DNA of 7,901 nucleotides, taken from contig QMQL01000030.1 in assembly GCA_003650505.1 (NCBI GenBank), positions 1 through 7,901 of the forward strand, in the 5' to 3' direction. Positions within the stretch are counted from its first letter, which is position 1. Each line of letters begins with the position of its first letter. Under the pieces are notes generated by a model. The model made no database searches. It worked only from the letters and a program-made list of their open reading frames with translations, and had not been told where the DNA came from. Origin of the DNA: Candidatus Acetothermia bacterium. Lineage in GTDB: Bacteria > Bipolaricaulota > Bipolaricaulia > UBA7950 > UBA9294. Of the stretch, positions 1 through 4,125 are shown piece after piece. The position numbers were made by a program, and so were the translations under genes.

Positions 1-149
1 GGTGATCCATTTCCGCTATCGGTCGGTCGCGCACCGTAGAGGCGGAGGCCGGTTCGAATTACGGTCGATATGCTAGAAAGAGGAAGCCGCTTGAATGATG
101 AGTCAAACCAATCAGTGATGGCTCTAAGGCCGACAAAGGGGAGTGGACG
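1..149. other. Left-edge stretch without a supportable gene
   Basis: No complete gene is visible. One + frame is open from base 2 to a TAG at 74-76, and another ends at a TAG at 37-39. Either could be the last codons of a gene that starts outside the window, but nothing in the short peptides is recognisable. The bases just before 150 hold the ribosome binding site of the next gene. I could not pick out a convincing promoter. A TTCGAA-type sequence near 54-59 resembles a tRNA T-loop, but no tRNA folds around it. Confidence 0.5.
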
Positions 150-1409
150 GTGAACATCCGAGGTTTGCTGATCGCGATCGGGCTGGTATTGGGAGCGTTC
201 ATCGTAGCAGCCGGGAGCAACGGAGGAGGCGAATACATCACGGGGAGTTGGTTCGCCGAAATCGGGATCTCGCCCCAGCAGACAAGGCCATTTGACTCGT
301 TCCAATCCACACTCGATGTCGGGCTTCACCTAGACTTCTTGGAGATCTCGAGTATCTCAGACTTCATCTTCGACGGTTGGCTCTGGCAGGAGTTCGACCT
401 CGACGCAGCACTCGGCCCAGTCAGTTTCTCGGGGCAGTTGCTGTTCGAGCCGCAGAGCGGAGCATTCTTGTACGCTCAAGGAAAAGCGGCGCTCTTCATC
501 CCGCCTCTTACCGTCAGCTTGTACGGGGCATTTGTCGGAGCAACCCAAACAGAGCCGGTGAATTATGGATACGTGGTCGATCTATCCGGGGAGATCATCG
601 GCGGGCTTTTCACCTTCGAGAGCACGACCTACTTCGGAGCGGACCTGAGCGGAATCACGTTCACCGCTACGGGAGCCTATACCGATCCCGCGGTGCTGTC
701 AAAGACGTATAAGACCGACCCGACAATCGAACCGATCCCCGCCTACTTCTGCGGCGAGGAGATGACATTTACCGCGAACGCTTTCGGCTGTGTCGAACTG
801 ACGAGCACAACCACTTTTGGGAAGACAGGTTTTGAAAGCGAAGAGATCGAGCTCTCCTTCCTTCATCTATTCGGAATCCCGTTCAACCTCGTTCTTGACT
901 TCACCTATACCCTCCAAACGAAGAGCTACACGTTCTCCCCATCGCTTGAGACCGACTACGGTTGCCTATCCGTGTATACGAACCTCCTCGGAAGCGGAGG
1001 GACGATAACCGGGATCGAGATCTACGGGATCAAGTTCAGCGCCAATATAGGTGGGGCATCACTCACCAGTATTTCCAACCTGAACACGTCCGACTACGTC
1101 ATCACGATCCCGGCCTTCGGCCTCGTCGTCGAGCCGTTGAGCGATGCCATCAGCGAGGGGCACATCTACTACCCCCAAGATTATTGGGAGATCGTCTCCC
1201 TCACCGTCGACGTCCCTCCGCTCGGAAGCGGGTTTTCATTCTCAGTCGACACGTTCTTCAGCACTTCAACCGGGCTTCTCTTCGATTGGGGGCAGAGTAC
1301 GATGGGGGTGACGCTCGCGTTCGGTTCATCCATCCGCATGTCAAGTTCGATCACCGTAGACACGACGGGTTTCACCGCTTGGAAGCTCTCCATCAGACTG
1401 AACTGGTAG
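150..1409 (+). CDS. Secreted beta-strand-rich protein, possible outer-membrane barrel
   Basis: I do not recognise the family. The 419-residue product starts with a Sec-type signal peptide (residues 1 to about 22: short basic n-region, hydrophobic core, AAG-S-like end). The rest is dominated by alternating hydrophobic and polar residues rich in Phe, Tyr, Thr, Ser and Gly, as in membrane beta-strands. The last residues, LSIRLNW, end in an aromatic, which resembles the C-terminal signal read by the Bam machinery. There are only three cysteines (201, 214, 272) and no internal transmembrane helix. The GTG start is chosen because the purine-rich sequence AAAGGGGAG at 136-144 lies at proper spacing and the signal peptide begins immediately. 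The gene stands alone and ends just before a strong hairpin. The codon mix looks less GC-rich than in the metabolic genes further right. A secreted beta-helix or surface-layer protein is an alternative. The exported nature is well supported; the barrel assignment is inference. Confidence 0.75.
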   Translation: MNIRGLLIAIGLVLGAFIVAAGSNGGGEYITGSWFAEIGISPQQTRPFDSFQSTLDVGLHLDFLEISSISDFIFDGWLWQEFDLDAALGPVSFSGQLLFEPQSGAFLYAQGKAALFIPPLTVSLYGAFVGATQTEPVNYGYVVDLSGEIIGGLFTFESTTYFGADLSGITFTATGAYTDPAVLSKTYKTDPTIEPIPAYFCGEEMTFTANAFGCVELTSTTTFGKTGFESEEIELSFLHLFGIPFNLVLDFTYTLQTKSYTFSPSLETDYGCLSVYTNLLGSGGTITGIEIYGIKFSANIGGASLTSISNLNTSDYVITIPAFGLVVEPLSDAISEGHIYYPQDYWEIVSLTVDVPPLGSGFSFSVDTFFSTSTGLLFDWGQSTMGVTLAFGSSIRMSSSITVDTTGFTAWKLSIRLNW

Positions 1410-1429
1410 GCGAGGATCGTTCAGCCAAC

Positions 1430-1474
1430 AAAAAAAGGAGCGGGGGAGTAGAAACTCCCCCGGCTTTCCTTTAT
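1430..1474. terminator. Bidirectional intrinsic terminator between convergent transcripts
   Basis: A perfect 9-bp stem (1441-1449 with 1454-1462, CGGGGGAGT / ACTCCCCCG) encloses a four-base AGAA loop. Read leftward it is followed after a few bases by seven consecutive T (1436-1430), so it should end the tRNA transcript efficiently. Read rightward it is followed by a broken T-rich tract (CTTTCCTTT), adequate for the secreted-protein gene that stops at 1409. One hairpin therefore appears to serve both converging units. Confidence 0.9.
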
Positions 1475-1505
1475 CGGTTGGAGAAAGGAAACAGGGAGGA
1501 AGGTG

Positions 1506-1579
1506 TGGAGGCGAGCGGATTCGAACCGCCAACCTCTGCGTTGCGAACGCAGCGCTCTCCCGATTAGAGCTACGCCCCC
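1506..1579 (-). tRNA. tRNA-Ala (CGC)
   Basis: A full cloverleaf folds on the minus strand. The anticodon loop UUCGCAA sits on a 5-bp CUGCG/CGCAG stem, giving anticodon CGC for GCG codons. The acceptor stem contains the G3-U70 wobble pair, the classic alanine identity element, and the discriminator is A73. No CCA is encoded. It is the last gene of the six-tRNA cluster, eight bases after the elongator Met tRNA, and the shared terminator lies just beyond it. Confidence 0.97.
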
Positions 1580-1587
1580 AAAATCAC

Positions 1588-1662
1588 TAGCGGCGCAGGG
1601 ACTCGAACCCCGAACCTCTCGGATATGAGCCGAGCGCTCTAGACCGGTTGAGCTACGCCGCC
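1588..1662 (-). tRNA. tRNA-Met (CAU), elongator type
   Basis: Cloverleaf on the minus strand with anticodon loop CUCAUAU on a CUCGG/CCGAG stem. It lacks initiator features: position 1 pairs as G1-U72 instead of the C1/A72 mismatch, and the anticodon stem does not end in three G-C pairs. It is therefore an elongator Met tRNA or, less likely, the Ile2 tRNA whose C34 is changed to lysidine by TilS. The primary sequence alone does not fully separate these two. A73 is the discriminator and CCA is not encoded. It starts only five bases after the CCA end of the initiator tRNA. Confidence 0.93.
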
Positions 1663-1667
1663 TCGTC

Positions 1668-1744
1668 TGGTTGCGGGGGCCGGATTCGAACCGGCAACCT
1701 CCGGGTTATGAGCCCGACGAGCTTCCAGATTGCTCCACCCCGCG
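1668..1744 (-). tRNA. Initiator tRNA-fMet (CAU) with encoded CCA
   Basis: All bacterial initiator hallmarks are visible: an unpaired C1/A72 at the top of the acceptor stem, an A11-U24 pair in the D stem, three consecutive G-C pairs next to the anticodon loop (GGG/CCC), and loop CUCAUAA. The sequence follows the well-known E. coli initiator tRNA closely. The C1/A72 mismatch blocks EF-Tu use and favours formylation. Unlike its five neighbours, the gene carries the 3' CCA directly (bases 1670-1668 on the minus strand), so it may not depend on CCA-adding enzyme for first maturation. Confidence 0.98.
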
Positions 1745-1758
1745 GTATCTTCTCGTTT

Positions 1759-1842
1759 TGCCGGGAGCGGGAGTCGAACCCGCACGAGGAAACCCTCAAA
1801 GGATTTTAAGTCCCTTGCGTCTGCCAATTCCGCCATCCCGGC
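1759..1842 (-). tRNA. tRNA-Leu (UAA)
   Basis: Class II tRNA on the minus strand with a 7-bp GCCGGGA/UCCCGGC acceptor stem and anticodon loop CUUAAAA, giving UAA. It has a long variable arm (GAGG/CCUC stem) typical of leucine tRNAs, and A73, the leucine discriminator. No CCA is encoded. Its D-arm region shares a 19-base identical stretch with the other Leu tRNA of the cluster, as expected for isoacceptors. Confidence 0.97.
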
Positions 1843-1868
1843 TTGCTAAGCTCGTTTCCTCGCGTCTG

Positions 1869-1940
1869 AGCGGGAAACGGGATTTGAACCCGCGACCCCT
1901 GCCTTGGCAAGGCAGTGCTCTACCGCTGAGCTATTCCCGC
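1869..1940 (-). tRNA. tRNA-Gly (GCC)
   Basis: Cloverleaf on the minus strand with acceptor GCGGGAA/UUCCCGC and anticodon loop UUGCCAA on a CUGCC/GGCAG stem, giving GCC for GGC and GGU codons. The discriminator is U73, characteristic of bacterial glycine tRNAs. No CCA is encoded. It lies 41 bases after tRNA-Leu (UAG) and 26 bases before tRNA-Leu (UAA). Confidence 0.97.
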
Positions 1941-1981
1941 TTAGGCACGACATTATAGCTCCTCCGCTTCTGGGCTTCAAA

Positions 1982-2063
1982 TGCGAAGGGCGGGATTCGA
2001 ACCCGCACGCCCGAAGGCACTAGCTCCTAAGGCTAGCGCGTCTGCCAATTCCGCCACCCTCGC
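1982..2063 (-). tRNA. tRNA-Leu (UAG)
   Basis: Class II tRNA on the minus strand with anticodon loop CUUAGGA on a CUAGC/GCUAG stem, anticodon UAG for CUN codons. The variable arm is capped by a UUCG tetraloop (GCC-UUCG-GGC). The acceptor stem has one G5-U68 wobble and A73. No CCA is encoded. It is the first gene of the cluster; the candidate promoter lies directly upstream. Confidence 0.97.
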
Positions 2064-2078
2064 AAGCCTCTACGGTCA

Positions 2079-2107
2079 AGCGTATCAGCTGCGAGGGAGG
2101 CGTTCAA
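2079..2107 (-). promoter_or_regulatory. Candidate sigma70-type promoter of the tRNA cluster
   Basis: On the minus strand, TTGAAC (2107-2102) and TACGCT (2084-2079) are separated by 17 bases. They match the -35 and -10 consensus at 4/6 and 3/6 positions. Transcription would begin near 2072, leaving a leader of under ten bases before the first tRNA, typical of tRNA operons. The -10 is weak. Read-through from the cysteine-rich gene is an alternative or additional source, because I see no good terminator between them. Confidence 0.35.
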
Positions 2108-2123
2108 GATCCCCCGATTCCCT

Positions 2124-2684
2124 CTAGGGAGAGCCGGAGCAGCAATTGCACGGCGACGAACAGCACCCGAACCACCAGAAGAACGGGAAGCACCCGGTCT
2201 GGCAATTGCCGACGAACACGAGCGTCGTCTTGCACGCACAGCTCGTTATCGAGGGGAGCTCCTCGACCTCACACGCGTTGCACCAGTATTGGTAGTTACA
2301 GGCGCACGGATCGTAGATGGTGAAATAACGGGAGAGCGTACCGACCGACGTGTCGACGTAGAGCATGTACTGCCCAGCGCCAACCGGATTCCCGTCCGCA
2401 TCCACCTGCGCCCAGGTCCCGATCCAGCTAGAAACAGGGACAGGGGCATCATTGACAGCGTTGTAGATCGTCTGCCCTGCACTGTTCGTGATATGCCAGC
2501 CGAGGACAGAAGTCTCCGGACAGGAGCAGCAACCCCACCACCAGATCGTCGAATCCTCGATCTTGAACTGGACCGTCTCCCCCGCTTTGAAGCGCGTCCC
2601 GTAGAGCGTCGAAGTGGCCGCAGCTGTGCTGACCGCCACCGCCAGAACCAGAAACACCAACGCAATACCAACCTGTCGCCTCAC
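2124..2684 (-). CDS. Small secreted cysteine-rich protein
   Basis: I do not recognise the family. From the GTG at 2684 it encodes 186 residues. A signal peptide (RR, then a hydrophobic core ending STAAA, about residues 2-23) is followed by a roughly 100-residue beta-sandwich-like part, with a G-x-Y-x-L-Y-V strand pattern like secreted Ig/FlgD-type domains. A tail follows with 13 cysteines in about 56 residues (127-182). Three more cysteines lie at 52, 53 and 55 in a Trp-rich GCCSC motif, giving 16 in all, many as CC or CxC pairs. Aromatic clusters (WWW, FPFFWWF) flank the cysteines. Disulfide cross-linking, metal binding or [FeS]-like use are all possible; none is shown. An in-frame ATG five codons upstream (2699) lacks a ribosome binding site, whereas the GTG has an excellent one, so the shorter form is preferred. 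A promoter and a leader ORF lie upstream. The tRNA cluster follows on the same strand. Confidence 0.8.
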   Translation of the reverse strand: MRRQVGIALVFLVLAVAVSTAAATSTLYGTRFKAGETVQFKIEDSTIWWWGCCSCPETSVLGWHITNSAGQTIYNAVNDAPVPVSSWIGTWAQVDADGNPVGAGQYMLYVDTSVGTLSRYFTIYDPCACNYQYWCNACEVEELPSITSCACKTTLVFVGNCQTGCFPFFWWFGCCSSPCNCCSGSP

Positions 2685-2689
2685 AGCCC

Positions 2690-2697
2690 TCACCTCC
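2690..2697 (-). promoter_or_regulatory. Ribosome binding site that fixes the GTG start at 2684
   Basis: GGAGGTGA on the minus strand is a near-perfect complement to the 16S rRNA tail and sits five bases before the GTG at 2684-2682. The upstream ATG at 2699 overlaps this motif and has no purine-rich sequence before it, so the GTG is the more likely start. Confidence 0.75.
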
Positions 2698-2705
2698 ATT
2701 GCTTA

Positions 2706-2765
2706 TTAGCTATACACCCAAAGATCCAACTCCGTTTCACGCAAGCGGGTTGGACGATCGATCAT
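2706..2765 (-). CDS. Possible 19-residue leader peptide upstream of the Cys-rich gene
   Basis: An ATG at 2765 opens a 19-codon frame (MIDRPTRLRETELDLWVYS) ending in TAA at 2706, 21 bases before the GTG of the cysteine-rich protein. It is preceded by a strong AGAGGAGGT motif (2781-2773) at seven-base spacing, as good as any in the window. The peptide has no runs of one amino acid, so it does not look like a classical attenuator. Alternatives are a small protein, a translational-coupling device, or a chance frame after a strong purine tract. Too short for homology judgement. Confidence 0.35.
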   Translation of the reverse strand: MIDRPTRLRETELDLWVYS

Positions 2766-2785
2766 GATCCTTACCTCCTCTTTCC

Positions 2786-2814
2786 ACTATAGCGCGGGCG
2801 GCACTGAAAGTGAA
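2786..2814 (-). promoter_or_regulatory. Promoter for the leader ORF and Cys-rich gene
   Basis: Minus-strand TATAGT (2791-2786; 5/6 match to the -10) lies 17 bases from TTCACT (2814-2809; 4/6 match to the -35). The start site would fall near 2779, so the message would begin almost at the AGGAGGT of the leader ORF. The 5' untranslated region would be very short. Confidence 0.6.
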
Positions 2815-2919
2815 ACCGCCCACCTCTTCCCACAGTTTTCGTAGTACCCTCCTTTTAAGCACCCGTTCTCCACGCTTGCTCCTGCAATCGATTTACCCCA
2901 GCGAGGGGAGACTGGTTCA

Positions 2920-2974
2920 AATCGGGTGATGAGGGTATCGTGACTGACGGATTCTCAGGGCTATAATCGGGTGA
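2920..2974 (+). repeat. Ten-base direct repeat around the operon promoter
   Basis: AATCGGGTGA occurs exactly at 2920-2929 and again at 2965-2974, 45 bases apart start to start. The second copy overlaps the last three bases of the -10 box and the expected start site. That is a plausible repressor-binding arrangement, but two copies of ten bases could also be chance. Confidence 0.4.
2940..2967 (+). promoter_or_regulatory. Sigma70-type promoter of the dehydrogenase-prpD-nudix operon
   Basis: A perfect TATAAT at 2962-2967 is preceded, at 16-base spacing, by GTGACT (2940-2945; 4/6 match to TTGACA). Transcription would begin near 2974, about 27 bases before the ATG at 3001. This argues against the in-frame GTG at 2971 as the start codon. 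Confidence 0.7.
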
Positions 2975-3000
2975 CACCACGCGCTAGTGCAGGAGGGGAT

Positions 3001-4125
3001 ATGGGAGGCTACCGGATCGCTATGCTCCCCGGCGACGGGGTCGGCGGGGAGGTCTTGGAGGCGGCGAAGCTCGTCCTCGATGCGGTCGGCTTCGAGGCCG
3101 ACTATCGCTACGGCGACATCGGTTGGGAGTTTTGGAAGTCGGAGGGGAACCCCCTTCCGGAGCGGACGATCGATCTGTTAAGAGAGACCGATTGCTGCCT
3201 GTTCGGGGCGATCACGTCGAAACCGAAGGAGGAAGCGGCGGCCGAGCTCGCCCCCGAGCTGCAGGGGAAGGGTTACACCTACTCGAGCCCGATCGTCGGA
3301 TTGAGGCAGCTCTTCGACCTCCACACGAACCTCAGGCCGTGCAAGGCGTATCCGGGGAATCCGCTCAACCTCCGCGACGACATCGATCTCGTCGTCTTCC
3401 GCGAGAACACGGAAGGTCTGTACAGCGGGGTCGAATGGCACCCGCTCCCCGACGACGTCCGTCGTGCCTTCGATACCCATCCGAAGATGGCCCGTTTCCG
3501 GGATGTTGGGAACGAGGAGATCGCCGTATCGGCGAGGATATTCACGCGGGAGGGGTGCCGGCGGATAGTCCGGAGCGCGTTCGAATACGCGAAGGAGCAC
3601 GAATACCCGACCGTGACCGTCGTAGAGAAGCCGAACGTGATCCGCGAGACCTCCGGGTTGATGGTGCGTGAGGCGCGGGCGATAGCCAAGGAGTACGACG
3701 GGATCGAACTGTGGGAAACGAACGTCGACGCGATGTGCATGTGGCTCGTCAAGAACCCGCAGGGTTATGGTGTGCTTGCCTGCGAGCACATGGTCGGCGA
3801 CATCATCTCCGATCTCGCCGCCCAGATCGTCGGCGGGCTCGGTTTCGCCTGCGCAGGGAACATCGGGGACGACTACGCCGTCTTCGAGCCGACGCATGGG
3901 TCGGCCCCGAAGTACGCCGGCCTGAACAAGGTGAACCCGATCGCCACGATCCGTTCGGCGAAGATGATGCTCGATTACCTCGGCGAGCGGGGACGCGCCT
4001 CCAGGATTGAGAGGGCGGTCGCCCGCGTGATCGGCGAAGGGCGGGTGCGGACCTATGACATGGGCGGAACCGCCTCGACGACCGAGATGGCGGAGGCGAT
4101 AGCCGCCGCGGCGAAGGAGGGTTAG
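3001..4125 (+). CDS. Isocitrate/isopropylmalate dehydrogenase family protein, probably isocitrate-type
   Basis: The 374-residue enzyme belongs to the beta-decarboxylating dehydrogenases, which oxidise a 2-hydroxy acid and release CO2. The nucleotide-binding GDGVG loop is at 11-15. By alignment with E. coli Icd the catalytic set is complete: Arg102, Arg112, Arg134, Tyr141, Lys210, Asp243, Asp267 and Asp271. Ser96 matches the substrate-binding, phosphorylatable Ser113. Ile98 replaces the usual Asn115, so isocitrate, homoisocitrate or a related acid remain possible. In the cofactor loop PKYAGLNKVNP, Lys304, Tyr305 and Val311 match the NADP-type residues Lys344, Tyr345 and Val351. Isopropylmalate and NAD enzymes typically have PDIAG there. 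The short C-terminus lacks the E. coli Tyr391/Arg395 region. The ATG at 3001 follows AGGAGGGG (2991-2998), and the upstream GTG is at the transcription start. First gene of a three-gene operon; its stop codon directly abuts the prpD-like ATG. Family certain, substrate not. Confidence 0.93.
   Translation: MGGYRIAMLPGDGVGGEVLEAAKLVLDAVGFEADYRYGDIGWEFWKSEGNPLPERTIDLLRETDCCLFGAITSKPKEEAAAELAPELQGKGYTYSSPIVGLRQLFDLHTNLRPCKAYPGNPLNLRDDIDLVVFRENTEGLYSGVEWHPLPDDVRRAFDTHPKMARFRDVGNEEIAVSARIFTREGCRRIVRSAFEYAKEHEYPTVTVVEKPNVIRETSGLMVREARAIAKEYDGIELWETNVDAMCMWLVKNPQGYGVLACEHMVGDIISDLAAQIVGGLGFACAGNIGDDYAVFEPTHGSAPKYAGLNKVNPIATIRSAKMMLDYLGERGRASRIERAVARVIGEGRVRTYDMGGTASTTEMAEAIAAAAKEG

Larger units (their letters stand above)
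2685..3000. other. Divergent intergenic control region
   Basis: These 316 bases separate the leftward cysteine-rich gene from the rightward dehydrogenase operon. They hold a leftward promoter near 2786-2814, a possible 19-codon leader ORF, a rightward promoter ending in TATAAT at 2967, a 10-base direct repeat and the dehydrogenase ribosome binding site. A weak CCCC/GGGG hairpin around 2897-2908 has no T tract. No RNA gene or riboswitch that I recognise is present. Confidence 0.7.

Noticed and set aside
40..66. tRNA-like T-loop GGTTCGAATTA near the left edge
   Set aside because: The flanking bases do not form a 5-bp T-stem, and no acceptor or anticodon arm can be drawn around it.
1671..1958. 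Open frame across the tRNA cluster (product with repeated FEPPTSALR-like tRNA-antisense words)
   Set aside because: It is translation of the antisense of tRNA T-arms, a well-known source of spurious protein annotations.
1816..2056. Nineteen-base direct repeat GCGTCTGCCAATTCCGCCA in two places
   Set aside because: It is the shared D-arm of the two leucine tRNAs, explained by isoacceptor similarity rather than a mobile repeat.
2112..2130. Short hairpin TCCC/GGGA overlapping the stop of the cysteine-rich gene as a terminator
   Set aside because: It has only four to five base pairs and no T tract on the relevant strand.
2289..2792. Plus-strand open frame of 167 codons opposite the cysteine-rich gene
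   Set aside because: It runs antisense through the signal peptide and promoter of the cysteine-rich gene. It is charged and low-complexity, with no start signal of quality.
2971..3000. GTG at 2971 as the dehydrogenase start (adds ten residues)
   Set aside because: It lies at the predicted transcription start just after TATAAT and has no ribosome binding site. The ATG at 3001 has AGGAGGGG and gives the normal family N-terminus.
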